A stretch of DNA of 32,329 bases from CANIZL01 sp043788645 (GCA_043788645.1 JAYVTS010000067.1:1-32329); one strand, 5' to 3'; counted from the stretch's first letter, positions 1 through 7,657 are shown. Numbers and translations: made by a program. Notes: generated by a model from the letters alone, not told the origin.

Positions 1-1864
1 ACTGTTGCCGAGGATCACGCCCTGGTTTCGCGAGTTCCCCGAGGATGTCCGTCAAGGTCGGTAGTCCCACCTTTTCGGAGACATACGTCTGAAGTTGTAT
101 TTTCATCCGCAACGTGGCGTCTTTCAAGAGGTCGGCCACGCCGCACTTCAAATCGTGGGCGATCCGATCAACCAGCTCGTAACTCTCCGGATGCACAGCG
201 CTCCCGTCGAGGGGATGAGCCCCGTCACGCACCCGGAGGAAGCCGGCGCATTGCTCAAAAGCCTTGGGACCTAGGCGGGGCACTTTTAGCAGCGCCTGCC
301 GACTCACGAACGGCCCGTTGGCGTTACGATGCGCTACGATACTCGCCGCCAGTGTCGGCCCGATCCCGGACACATACGCTAACAACTGTTCACTGGCCGT
401 ATTCAGCTCCACTCCCACGCGGTTCACACTGCTCACCACCACGTCGTCCAAAGTCCGTTTCAACGCGCTTTGATCGACGTCGTGTTGATACTGGCCTACG
501 CCGATGGATTTTGGATCGAGCTTCACCAATTCCGCTAGGGGATCCATGAGCCGTCGCCCGATACTCACTGCACCGCGTACGGTCAAATCGTGATCTGGAA
601 ATTCAGTTCTAGCTACGTCGCTCGCGGAATAAATCGAGGCACCCGATTCATTCACCATGACGATAGGGACCGTTTTCGGGAGACCAAGCCCACGCACAAA
701 TGTCTCCGTCTCGCGGCCGGCCGTACCGTTCCCGATGGCAATTGCCTCAATCTTAAAATGCTCGACAAACTTTCGCAGTGTCTCTCCGGCTTCCCGCACT
801 CGCACCTCCGATTGCGACGGATAGACGACATCATGATGTAACAGCTTTCCCTGCCGATCCAAAATCACCAATTTGCAACCGGTACGAAAACCCGGATCAA
901 TAGCGAGGACGGTTTTGCGTCCGAGCGGGGCGGCCAGAAGCAATTCACGGAGATTGTCAGCAAAGACCCGAATTGCCTCCGTATCAGCCCGTTTCTTTGA
1001 TTCAATCCGAACCTCGGCTTCCAACGCAAACCCGAGCAAACGTTTGTAGCCGTCTTTGACCGCCGCTCGAACCTGCTCGGCGGCCGAGGACGCGCCGCGA
1101 ACAAACAAGGGTTCGAGCAAACCCAAGGCCTCTTCTTCCGGTGGATTGATGCGACAGAGCAAGACCCCTTCGGCCTCACCGCGACGAATGGCGAGCAAAC
1201 GGTGACTGGGTATTTTCCCCACCGGCTCAGTCCAATCAAAGTAGTCCTTGAACTTCGCCCCTTCGACCTGCTTCTCGGTCAGCACTTTTGAGCGCACGGT
1301 GCCGTGACCCCAATACAGCTCACGCAACTTGGCCCGCGCGGTGGCATCATCGCTTACTCGTTCCGCAATAATGTCGCGGGCTCCGGAAAGCGCCGCATTG
1401 ATGTCGGCGACGCCGCGAGTTGCATCGACAAAGCGGGTTGCTTCGGTGGCCGGATCGGTGGCGCTGAGTTGAGCGAACAATACGTCAGCGAGCGGCCCCA
1501 GGCCCGCTTCCTGCGCAATCATGGCTCGGGTTCGTCGTTTCGGACGATACGGCGCGAAAAGATCTTCCAACTCGGCCAGCGTCTCCGCCTTTCCGATGCC
1601 TGCTTTGAGGGCATCGGTCAGCAAACTTCGTTCCGAGAGAGATTTGGTAATCGCTTCTCGTCGAGCGTCGAGTTCGACCAAAGCGGCAAGGCGATCCCGC
1701 ACCGCCATGACCACGACCTCATCGAGTTGTCCGGTGACCTCTTTTCGGTATCGAGCGATGAACGGCACCGTGGCGCCTTCGGCCAGCAGCCCCGCGGTGG
1801 CGGCCACTTGATGCGGTTGAATCTGGAGTTCAGAGGCGATCCGGGAAATGTAAGTAACGTTCAT
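1..1864 (-). CDS. tex: Tex-family transcription accessory RNA-binding protein, 3' end cut by window edge
   Basis: The minus strand is open from the ATG at 1864 to position 1 (621 codons), and an in-frame TAG lies at 1895-1897 just upstream. The translation reads as Tex throughout. A helical N-terminal Tex region occupies about residues 1-300 (FIARYRKEVTGQLDE near residue 35, LFAPYRPKRRTRA near 102). A YqgF/RNase H-like domain begins near residue 318 with AIDPGFRTGCKLV, followed by AIGNGTAGRETE and VNESGASIYSAS. Next come IGRRLMDPLAELVKLDP and GVGQYQHDVDQ. A helix-hairpin-helix segment (LLAYVSGIGPTLAASIVAHR) lies near residue 500. The C-terminal S1 RNA-binding domain expected for this 720-780 residue family would lie beyond the left edge, so this is a partial gene, not a broken one. 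Tex proteins bind nucleic acid and affect transcription in the cytoplasm. No clear Shine-Dalgarno precedes the start. The family assignment is very secure. Confidence 0.96.
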   Translation of the reverse strand, partial: MNVTYISRIASELQIQPHQVAATAGLLAEGATVPFIARYRKEVTGQLDEVVVMAVRDRLAALVELDARREAITKSLSERSLLTDALKAGIGKAETLAELEDLFAPYRPKRRTRAMIAQEAGLGPLADVLFAQLSATDPATEATRFVDATRGVADINAALSGARDIIAERVSDDATARAKLRELYWGHGTVRSKVLTEKQVEGAKFKDYFDWTEPVGKIPSHRLLAIRRGEAEGVLLCRINPPEEEALGLLEPLFVRGASSAAEQVRAAVKDGYKRLLGFALEAEVRIESKKRADTEAIRVFADNLRELLLAAPLGRKTVLAIDPGFRTGCKLVILDRQGKLLHHDVVYPSQSEVRVREAGETLRKFVEHFKIEAIAIGNGTAGRETETFVRGLGLPKTVPIVMVNESGASIYSASDVARTEFPDHDLTVRGAVSIGRRLMDPLAELVKLDPKSIGVGQYQHDVDQSALKRTLDDVVVSSVNRVGVELNTASEQLLAYVSGIGPTLAASIVAHRNANGPFVSRQALLKVPRLGPKAFEQCAGFLRVRDGAHPLDGSAVHPESYELVDRIAHDLKCGVADLLKDATLRMKIQLQTYVSEKVGLPTLTDILGELAKPGRDPRQQ

Positions 1865-2074
1865 CAGCGCAACGAGCCGGGGAGGTAGCCGGGGCTAGGC
1901 CGTAGAAAAGGATTAATCGAAACGAGTTGTTCACCTTTCCTTGCCCGGAGTGTTCATCCCCTTTCGTGGCGAGACGCTGCCAGACGGGCCCGCAGCCAGC
2001 CGCAGCAGCAAGGGTGTGAACGAGCCGAGCTTGGAGGGCTTCGATCTCTCAACCAGAATTTTCGAAATCAACGG

Positions 2075-2896
2075 TTATCGTGGAACCACGGAAGTCTTGT
2101 TTGACAATTTTAGCACTTTCCCGCCTAAAACGGTTTTGCGGTGCTCCCAGTCTCGCCAGGCGATGACCCATTCTTCACCGGTGAGCTGCGCTTTGGCTTT
2201 CGACCACATTGACTCCATTGCGGCCACTTGGGCGACGGCACCGCGGTGGTCTTTGATCCGTACCAAAAGGTCGAGCAAGCTGAGCCGGTTTTCCGGATAT
2301 TCCGGCGCCAAAACAATCGCCCGTTCCAGGTGAGCCCGCGCCTTTTTCCGATCCCCCACACTGGTCGGCCAACCCGGTGCTTCGAGGAATAGAAGCCCCA
2401 GCCCCCGATCCGGACCGGCATGATCGAAGGTTTCGTCCAACACTCGGGCCGTCTCAAACTCGGATTGTATCTCGTGAATCAGCCGCAGCCCTCCCAGGGC
2501 TTTGGCCTGCGCCAGTTCACCCGAACACAGCGCCAGATAGTAGTGAGCGGGAGCGTTGGCGGGTGATTCCAGGAGGGCCGCACGACTCGCCGTACGACCG
2601 ATTTCTGCCAGACGCGCCTTTTCTTTTTCACGCGGTGTCACGTCCGCCAGATCAAAGGCAGCCCGGGCCAACTGCCAGAGATGAACGACCGAATTGGTCG
2701 CAGTAACCGCCGCTTGAGCGGCAGAAAAAGCCGTTTCCACCCGAGAATTGGCCACTTCCCCGGCCCTACCCCCGAGGGCGAACCAGAGGGTCGCCAGGCC
2801 CAAAATCACGGTCCACCCACGACTCCGCCAGTGATGGCCCCCAGGGGTCAACCTAAGAATAGGACGAAACGAGTGATATTTTGCTTGCGAGTGCAT
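2075..2896 (-). CDS. TatT-like tetratricopeptide repeat protein, N-terminal membrane/signal segment
   Basis: This encodes 273 residues from the ATG at 2896. A GTG eleven codons upstream (2929) is also in frame but is less likely. A hydrophobic stretch at residues 28-42 (WTVILGLATLWFALGG) follows a basic N-terminus, so the protein is probably exported or membrane-tethered. The remainder is alpha-helical with TPR character: one unit around residues 95-130 (ASRAALLESPANAPAHYYLA) and another around 183-215 (KKARAHLERAIVLAPEYPEN). The sequence GLLFLEAPGWPTSVGD between them resembles the TatT/TRAP-transporter T-component family, where that element precedes a TPR. TatT-like proteins are periplasmic helical scaffolds. 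No TRAP transporter gene is nearby, so the role here is unknown. The gene is divergent from infC and 210 bases upstream of tex on the same strand. The fold call is good; the function is not established. Confidence 0.8.
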   Translation of the reverse strand: MHSQAKYHSFRPILRLTPGGHHWRSRGWTVILGLATLWFALGGRAGEVANSRVETAFSAAQAAVTATNSVVHLWQLARAAFDLADVTPREKEKARLAEIGRTASRAALLESPANAPAHYYLALCSGELAQAKALGGLRLIHEIQSEFETARVLDETFDHAGPDRGLGLLFLEAPGWPTSVGDRKKARAHLERAIVLAPEYPENRLSLLDLLVRIKDHRGAVAQVAAMESMWSKAKAQLTGEEWVIAWRDWEHRKTVLGGKVLKLSNKTSVVPR

Positions 2897-2914
2897 CGCG
2901 AAACCGACTATATG
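2885..2914 (+). promoter_or_regulatory. possible sigma-70-type promoter for infC
   Basis: TTGCGA at 2885-2890 and TATATG at 2909-2914 are separated by 18 bases. This would place a transcription start near 2920, about 60 bases before the infC TTG. The site lies inside the divergent region shared with the TPR gene. It is judged by eye only; Verrucomicrobiota promoter consensus is not well enough fixed to be confident. Confidence 0.3.
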
Positions 2915-2938
2915 GCCATTCGTCCGCACAAGATAGAG

Positions 2939-2986
2939 ATGGATTTAATCCGCATGTTTGTCATTCAACCGGAGGTGCTCGCTTGA
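2939..2986 (+). CDS. possible leader peptide overlapping the infC start
   Basis: A 15-codon frame, MDLIRMFVIQPEVLA, starts at the ATG at 2939, with a second in-frame ATG at 2954. It ends at a TGA (2984-2986) that overlaps the infC initiator TTG (2983-2985) as TTGA. The infC Shine-Dalgarno lies inside this frame. Such overlap can couple translation of the downstream gene. The frame has no strong Shine-Dalgarno of its own and may be chance, so this is listed as a candidate only. Confidence 0.22.
   Translation: MDLIRMFVIQPEVLA
2971..2976 (+). promoter_or_regulatory. ribosome binding site that decides the infC start
   Basis: GGAGGT lies six bases before TTG 2983. It is by far the best Shine-Dalgarno match in the window. 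It selects TTG as the IF-3 initiator rather than any upstream codon of the longer open frame. The protein from that TTG reaches the conserved IF-3 segment HRINGRIRAK at residue 17. Confidence 0.75.
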
Positions 2987-3765
2987 GTTCGGGCCGCCCT
3001 CCCTTCCGTCGTTCCCCACCCGAGCCGCAGCATCGCATCAATGGACGCATCCGCGCCAAGGACGTTCGCGTCATTGGCGCGGAAGGCCAGCAGCTCGGGG
3101 TCATGGACCTGGCCCAGGCAATTCGGTTGGCACAAAACCACGGGGTCGACCTCGTCGAAATTGCCCCCAACGCCATCCCGCCGGTCTGTCGCGTCGTTGA
3201 CTACGGCAAATACAAGTACGAAGTCGCCAAGAAAGAAAATGAGGCCCGGAAGACTTCGCACATCAACGAAGTGAAGGAGGTTCAGCTTTCACCCGTCATC
3301 GACCCGCACGATCTCGGAATAAAACTGAACCACGCCATCACCTTCCTCTGCGATGAAATGCAGGTGAAGATCAACCTCCGCTTCCGAGGTCGGCAAAACG
3401 CCCACACTGAGGTCGGCGTGGGAGTGGTCAAGAAGTTCATCACCAGCCTCGCCCCCTGGGGTCAAGCCAACGGTGAAGTTCGGATCGTCGGAAAGGCCAT
3501 CAACCTCATGGTCAATCCGTTACCGAAACAAAAACGAGCCAAACACCCGACCGAACCCGACCGCCCCCCGGCGTCGGCGAGTTCGTCCGGGAAGAATTTG
3601 TCCCAACCTCCGGCGCCGCCCACGGACACAAATTCGACACCGGTTCGGCCACCAACTCCGCCGATTCCGCCGGATTCTGGCACGATCCGCGTCGACACCA
3701 ATGCGGCCTCGCATTCCGCGGGTCTGAACAGCCCTTTTGACAATTTGACCCTTCCGCCCGGGTAA
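2983..3765 (+). CDS. infC: translation initiation factor IF-3 with a proline-rich C-terminal tail
   Basis: This encodes 260 residues from TTG 2983. IF-3 binds the 30S subunit, prevents subunit joining and proofreads the start codon and initiator tRNA. The N-domain (about residues 17-85) carries HRINGRIRAKDVRVI, VDLVEIAPNAIPPVCRVVDY and GKYKYE. The C-domain (about 90-180) carries EVKEVQLSPVIDPHDL, KINLRFRGRQNAH and the closing segment NLMVNPLPKQKR. The family normally ends about here, near 180 residues. This copy continues for about 75-80 residues rich in Pro, Ser and Thr (residues 186-260), which looks disordered. The initiator is a non-AUG codon, as is common for infC, but TTG instead of the autoregulatory AUU known from Escherichia coli. 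The stop TAA shares a base with the ATG of the next gene. rpmI and rplT are not adjacent. Confidence 0.96.
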   Translation: MSSGRPPFRRSPPEPQHRINGRIRAKDVRVIGAEGQQLGVMDLAQAIRLAQNHGVDLVEIAPNAIPPVCRVVDYGKYKYEVAKKENEARKTSHINEVKEVQLSPVIDPHDLGIKLNHAITFLCDEMQVKINLRFRGRQNAHTEVGVGVVKKFITSLAPWGQANGEVRIVGKAINLMVNPLPKQKRAKHPTEPDRPPASASSSGKNLSQPPAPPTDTNSTPVRPPTPPIPPDSGTIRVDTNAASHSAGLNSPFDNLTLPPG

Positions 3766-4571
3766 TGACAGGCGAGAAGAGCGGGGTGATTCGGCACGCA
3801 CTTTTTGACTGGGACGGCACCTTGTCCCTCCTCCGCGCCGGGTGGGCGGAGGTGATGACCCGCCAATGGCTCTCGGTGCTGCCGCCCCGCGCGGGAGAAT
3901 TAGTGCCCGACCGAGAGCGTTTCGCCCAACACGAAATATGGGCACTCAACGGCAAACCGACGATTCACCAGATGACGCGTTTGGTCGAACTGGTGACCGA
4001 ACGAGGAGGTGTCGCCAACACGGCCATCGAGTACAATCGGGATTTTCAAGCCCGGTTAGCCGCGATGGTCGATGGGCGCATCGACCAGATTAAGCAGGGT
4101 CGGTCTCAACCCGACGAATTCATGGTCGCCGGCGCCCGAGCCTTTCTTGACGCTCTTATTGAGCGAGGGCTCACGCTGCACCTAGCGTCGGGAACGGAAT
4201 TCCGGTTTATCGCGGCGGAAGCCAAGCTGTTAAATCTTTCCCAGTATTTTGGGCCGAGGTTTCACGGTCCGAGCGGTGCGGACGACCGGCAGTTCAGCAA
4301 ACGAAGCGTCATCGACAGAATCCTCGCGGACCATCAGGTGGCCGGAGAGGCTCTAGTCGCGTTTGGTGACGGACACGTCGAAATCGAACAAACCCGAGCG
4401 GTTGGAGGATTTGCGATCGCGGTGTGTTCTGATGAAGGCAACTGGCGTTCCGGACAGCTGGATCCAGCCAAGCTCATTCGTCTCGGGCAAGCTGGGGCTG
4501 ACTTCTGCACTCCCGATTTTTTAGACGCCTCACCCTTGCTAGATCGGATATTTCGTGGCCGTTCGTCTTAA
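3765..4571 (+). CDS. HAD-superfamily hydrolase (probable phosphatase)
   Basis: This encodes 268 residues. All four HAD motifs are visible. Motif I is DWDGT with the nucleophile D15 and acid/base D17. Motif II is the Ser in LASGT (S142). Motif III is probably K179 in QFSKRSVID. Motif IV is FGDGHVE, with D202 and E206 as metal ligands. The cap lies between motifs I and II (about residues 25-125) and is mostly helical, as in the C1-capped phosphoglycolate-phosphatase-like group. Such enzymes hydrolyse small phosphorylated metabolites through an aspartyl-phosphate in the cytoplasm. The substrate cannot be read from sequence. The ATG overlaps the infC stop as TAATG, so translation is probably coupled to infC and the two genes should share a transcript. 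No signal peptide is seen. Confidence 0.88.
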   Translation: MTGEKSGVIRHALFDWDGTLSLLRAGWAEVMTRQWLSVLPPRAGELVPDRERFAQHEIWALNGKPTIHQMTRLVELVTERGGVANTAIEYNRDFQARLAAMVDGRIDQIKQGRSQPDEFMVAGARAFLDALIERGLTLHLASGTEFRFIAAEAKLLNLSQYFGPRFHGPSGADDRQFSKRSVIDRILADHQVAGEALVAFGDGHVEIEQTRAVGGFAIAVCSDEGNWRSGQLDPAKLIRLGQAGADFCTPDFLDASPLLDRIFRGRSS

Positions 4572-4753
4572 GATTCGGCCAAAGTGGGCGTTGGTGAAGC
4601 GAGACTCCCGGCGAGCGAGTTCCTTAGTTCTACCAATTCAAAGACAGACCTTGCTCGCGGGCATCGCATAAATATCCGAGCTAGACCCAAGGAAAGATTC
4701 CAGCATCTTGCTCCAACGCGTCGCCGTTTCGTCGTTTTAGGCTGCCTCTTTTT

Positions 4754-6193
4754 ATGAAATTAGTCTTTGCCGCTCAGTGCCTTGCGCCTGGTCGCACTTG
4801 TTTGTCGTTCGCCCCAAGAGGGGCGGCTCGGGTCGCTCTGGCATTGATCTCCCTACTCCCCTGGTTGTCGATGTCGGGGTTGAGGACCTTCAGTGCGGGT
4901 GTCACTCAACTCTACGCCTTCACCAATTTCTCCGCTCCTTCGGGTTTGGTTCAGGCGGTCGATGGCAATTTCTTCGGCACAGCAAGCAGTAACAACGCCG
5001 GAGGTCTCGTTTTTCGGATCACCCCTGAGGGCGCGTTCACGCCATTCGTCGGATTGCCTCCCAGCGTTGCAAGCCCGAGCGAGGGCGGTGCACCCATTCA
5101 GGATGCCGACGGAGTCTTTTACAGCACTTCGCACAGCGGAGGTGCCAACGGATATGGATCCATTTTCCGAACCACGACCAATCGGGAGGTCGCCCTCTTA
5201 GCCTCGTTCAACGGTACGAATGGTGCGTATCCCTCGGCAAGGCTCACCTCGGAACGAGGCGGCTACCGTTACGGTACCACCCCTTTTGGTGGGGCAAGCT
5301 TTCGGACCAACCTTCTCTCGATTCCAGGGACAGCTTTTAAAGTCAGCTCGAATGGAACCGTAACCACCTTGGTATCGTTCAATGGCACGAACGGTGCGAC
5401 GCCACAAGCACCCCTGATCTGGGGTGCCAACGGTCTCCTGTACGGGACGACTCTCGGAGGGGGTACCGGGAATTTCGGCACCCTCTTTCAACTCACCACC
5501 AACGGGACATTCACCTCGCTCTTCGCCTTCTCAGGCACGAATGGCGCCAATCCTTACGGCGGACTGATTCAAACTGCCGAAGGATCTTTTTATGGCACGA
5601 CCGTGTTGGGCGGTGCCCATAATCTTGGGACAATCTTCCGCCTGACCCCCGACGGCGTCCTCACCACACTCGTCGCATTCGATGGACAAAACGGGAGTTA
5701 TCCTTATACCGGGCTGATCCAAGGCCGAGATGGTGGCTTGTACGGGACGACCGAGTTCGGTGGCTTAGGCTTTGATGGTTCGCTCAACGACGGCTTTGGT
5801 ACCGCCTTTCGCGTCTCGGTAGATGGCGACCTCAATACTTTGGCATTCTTCGATGACCTCTCCGGGTCCCACCCAGTCACCGAGTTGGTTCAAGGCAAGG
5901 ACGGCAATTTTTACGGCACCTGTGCTGGAGGTGGAAACCAGGGTGTCGGGAGTATTTACCGCTTCGCCAGCCAATTTCTCGCAGAACTGTTATCACAACC
6001 GGCGGGTGGGTCTAAGCTTCGTTGGAATGCGGTAAAAGGTTTTACCTACCAACCCCAAACTCTCACCGACCTCGGATCCCGCATTTGGAGTAATCTTGGC
6101 AACCCGAGTGTCGCGACGAATTCATCCATGAGCATCACGCTCAGTTCGATCACAGAGGTTCGGCGCTTTTTTCGCGTCCTCCAATCGCCGTAA
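4754..6193 (+). CDS. secreted Gloeo_Verruco (GloVer) tandem-repeat protein
   Basis: This encodes 479 residues. The N-terminus has a basic start and a hydrophobic run (ARVALALISLLPWLSMSG, about residues 25-42), consistent with a signal peptide. About residues 48-405 hold seven copies of a 45-58 residue unit with the pattern DGxxYGTTxxGGxxxxGTxFxxxxxGxxTxLxxFxGTNGxxPxxxLI. This is the Gloeo_Verruco repeat (TIGR03803 type), seen in exported proteins of Verrucomicrobiota and some other phyla and probably propeller-like. The last 69 residues form a separate C-terminal module (FTYQPQTLTDLGSRIWSN ... VRRFFRVLQ). It resembles the C-terminus of the 3306-residue protein in this window. The molecular function is unknown; an extracellular or surface location is inferred. 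The start is the first ATG after a 182-base intergenic gap, and no good Shine-Dalgarno is present. Confidence 0.88.
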   Translation: MKLVFAAQCLAPGRTCLSFAPRGAARVALALISLLPWLSMSGLRTFSAGVTQLYAFTNFSAPSGLVQAVDGNFFGTASSNNAGGLVFRITPEGAFTPFVGLPPSVASPSEGGAPIQDADGVFYSTSHSGGANGYGSIFRTTTNREVALLASFNGTNGAYPSARLTSERGGYRYGTTPFGGASFRTNLLSIPGTAFKVSSNGTVTTLVSFNGTNGATPQAPLIWGANGLLYGTTLGGGTGNFGTLFQLTTNGTFTSLFAFSGTNGANPYGGLIQTAEGSFYGTTVLGGAHNLGTIFRLTPDGVLTTLVAFDGQNGSYPYTGLIQGRDGGLYGTTEFGGLGFDGSLNDGFGTAFRVSVDGDLNTLAFFDDLSGSHPVTELVQGKDGNFYGTCAGGGNQGVGSIYRFASQFLAELLSQPAGGSKLRWNAVKGFTYQPQTLTDLGSRIWSNLGNPSVATNSSMSITLSSITEVRRFFRVLQSP

Positions 6194-6196
6194 ATT

Positions 6197-6221
6197 CTCC
6201 CGTTCCTCGGCGGGAAGGGAG
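6197..6221 (+). terminator. hairpin directly after the GloVer gene, terminator-like without a U-tract
   Basis: CTCCC and TTCC on the left arm pair with GGAA and GGGAG on the right arm, giving nine base pairs with one bulged G and a TCGGCG loop. It begins four bases after the TAA at 6191-6193. No run of T follows, so intrinsic termination is uncertain. It could instead stabilise the 3' end of the message. Confidence 0.4.
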
Positions 6222-6272
6222 AGATCTAGACTATCGCCAACACTCCTCCCCAGCGGAGCGAAGCTCTCCCCC

Positions 6273-6329
6273 GGACCGCGGTTGTGTCCCGTGCTTTGGA
6301 CGGGATCAACCGCCAGCGCCCACTGATCT
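6273..6329. repeat. interspersed repeat, copy 1 of 2
   Basis: This 57-base element starts GGACCGCGGTTGTGTCCC and ends CCCACTGATCT. It recurs at 6570-6627 in the same orientation. The first 29 bases are identical, followed by two substitutions and two single-base indels. It codes for nothing recognisable and is probably one member of a genome-wide family. Confidence 0.8.
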
Positions 6330-6414
6330 GATGACGTCGCGATGATCCCCAAAAAACAAGTTAGCACTTCAAAAATTCGAGAGCCCCGCTTGGGAGACTT
6401 CCGATATAGAAAGG

Positions 6415-6450
6415 GGAAACGGAGCGGAGCTGGCGGAACAACCCGTTTCC
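6415..6450. repeat. inverted repeat
   Basis: GGAAACGG (6415-6422) and CCGTTTCC (6443-6450) are perfect 8-base inverted arms around a 20-base loop, with weaker complementarity continuing outward on both sides. It lies in the intergenic repeat stretch and its function is unknown. Confidence 0.5.
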
Positions 6451-6475
6451 TGTTCTCTCAGCAATCGAAAAGAAC

Positions 6476-6495
6476 CACGGATGAACACGGATGAA
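6476..6495. repeat. tandem 10-base repeat
   Basis: CACGGATGAA is repeated twice head to tail, followed by CGCTGATAGG. Sequences of the form 'ACCACGGATGAACACGGATGAAC' type are, to my knowledge, scattered in several planctomycete and verrucomicrobial genomes. Here only one site is visible. Confidence 0.6.
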
Positions 6496-6569
6496 CGCTG
6501 ATAGGAAAAATCTGGGACGGTTCCCATCCGCGGTTCAATGCTTCCACTTCTGAAGCGTTATGGCCCCAC

Positions 6570-6627
6570 GGACCGCGGTTGTGTCCCGTGCTTTGGACTG
6601 GATCAATCGCAGCGCACCCACTGATCT
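6570..6627. repeat. interspersed repeat, copy 2 of 2
   Basis: This is the second copy of the element at 6273-6329, 58 bases long because of one lost C and one gained A. The left 29 bases match exactly. The two copies are 297 bases apart and lie between the GloVer gene and the PEP-CTERM gene. Confidence 0.8.
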
Positions 6628-6707
6628 CGGTGTGTGGTTAAAATAAATCGTACGCGCCTTTTCGCAACCACGTTGCTGCGGAGGGTCGCCACGACACCTC
6701 CGCGGTC

Positions 6708-6722
6708 CGCCGAAAATCGGCG
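6708..6722. repeat. short perfect hairpin
   Basis: CGCCGA and TCGGCG pair across an AAA loop. It lies about 80 bases downstream of repeat copy 2. No T-run follows on either strand, so it is not called a terminator. Confidence 0.4.
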
Positions 6723-6976
6723 TTGACCTCGCGTTCCCAGCCGGACAGTATTGGACATGCAATCCGAGATTGAGGGCGAATGGGCTTCCTGTTTCGTCTG
6801 GTTTCTGCCCCTCAAATATCCAAGAAGTATCATTTTTAAGGAAGTTTGCAACTTCGATCCAGACATCCCGAAGTACTAGCTGACAGAGCGGACTGGGCTC
6901 GGGTGTGTCAGGTACGTGGATGAAAGCTGGTAGCGACGGTGAACACCCCGAGGGTTTGGTCATTAAAACTGAATTC

Positions 6977-7657
6977 ATGCGCAGGAATCACGAAGAAAAA
7001 GTGCCAAAGACTCCTGTCCGACATCGGCCGGGCATCGGCTTCTTCCTTGGCCTGAGCCTCGGACTGGGTCGGCACCTCGCAGTAGGAGCCCAGGGGTTGG
7101 ATGGAGGAGTTCCCGCCGTGTTCCGGACCGGTACCACGCCGGAACGGATCACTCAGTCATTGACGTTTTCCTCGGACGTGGTTGGAGCGGGTCCGGCTCA
7201 GCTCGGTTTTGAAATCGGATTTAGTACGGAGGAGACAATTCTTGATTCGGGATTCTTGGATAGCTTTACGCTTTCAGGAACCGGGGGCGCACAGGGAGAC
7301 ACCGCCGTTTTACTCACACTCGATGGGTTTGGATCCGCCCCCCTGCCGGAATCGCCCGGTGCCTTGTTGCTGGCTCCGTCGAGTCTGAGGCTAACGCCGA
7401 TCATCGGGCAGTTCACCGCACCCAACGCTCAGACCACGTTGGCTTTTAGCGGGGTTTGGGATCTCCCTCGTGAGTTCCAAAACCACGCACTGACCCTGAC
7501 TGCGGACCTTTTTGCAAATGGCAATGAGCGATCTTCTTTGGGGTATCTCGTCCTTTTCCGACCCCAAGCGGTTCCGGAGCCGACCTCGTGGGCGCTGGGT
7601 GGATTTGGAATTGGGCTCGGACTCCTAGGACTTGTCCTAGCAGGCAAAACCCGATGA
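6977..7657 (+). CDS. PEP-CTERM sorting-domain exported protein
   Basis: This encodes 226 residues from the ATG at 6977. An earlier GTG (6905) and ATG (6920) are in frame but put 19-24 charged residues ahead of the signal segment. The N-terminus has a basic stretch and a hydrophobic core (GFFLGLSLGL), consistent with a signal peptide. The middle is beta-rich with no family I recognise. The C-terminus is a clear PEP-CTERM anchor: VPEP at about residues 199-202, a Gly/Leu-rich transmembrane helix (GGFGIGLGLLGLVLAG), then the basic end KTR. Proteins of this class are handled by an exosortase and often become surface-attached or enter the exopolysaccharide matrix. No exosortase gene is in the window. 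Only 25 bases separate the stop from the RHS giant, so the two are probably cotranscribed. The anchor call is strong; the function is unknown. Confidence 0.85.
   Translation: MRRNHEEKVPKTPVRHRPGIGFFLGLSLGLGRHLAVGAQGLDGGVPAVFRTGTTPERITQSLTFSSDVVGAGPAQLGFEIGFSTEETILDSGFLDSFTLSGTGGAQGDTAVLLTLDGFGSAPLPESPGALLLAPSSLRLTPIIGQFTAPNAQTTLAFSGVWDLPREFQNHALTLTADLFANGNERSSLGYLVLFRPQAVPEPTSWALGGFGIGLGLLGLVLAGKTR

Larger units (their letters stand above)
6194..6976. other. 783-base intergenic stretch of interspersed-repeat sequence, no convincing gene
   Basis: No frame here shows a recognisable protein. Reverse-strand open frames simply read through the repeats. The stretch contains a hairpin at its left end, two copies of a 57-58 base element, a 10-mer tandem repeat, an inverted repeat at 6415-6450 and a short perfect hairpin at 6708-6722. 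A promoter for the downstream secreted-protein block should lie in the right part, but none could be singled out by eye. Confidence 0.6.

Noticed and set aside
264..1888. Several plus-strand open frames (up to 194 codons) opposite tex
   Set aside because: The minus strand is continuously open here and reads as Tex with all family motifs. The plus-strand frames are antisense shadows with no recognisable protein.
2881..2982. A longer IF-3 with 34 extra N-terminal residues starting at 2881
   Set aside because: The extra residues are not IF-3-like, and the strong GGAGGT is placed exactly for TTG 2983.
2681..2986. A 101-codon plus-strand frame overlapping the TPR gene and infC leader
   Set aside because: Most of it is antisense to the TPR coding region and looks low-complexity. 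Only the last 15 codons were kept, as a leader candidate.
6535..6978. A 147-codon minus-strand frame in the spacer
   Set aside because: It runs through repeat copy 2 and the hairpin, is Arg/Pro-rich in the repeat part and has no recognisable domain. It is probably noncoding.
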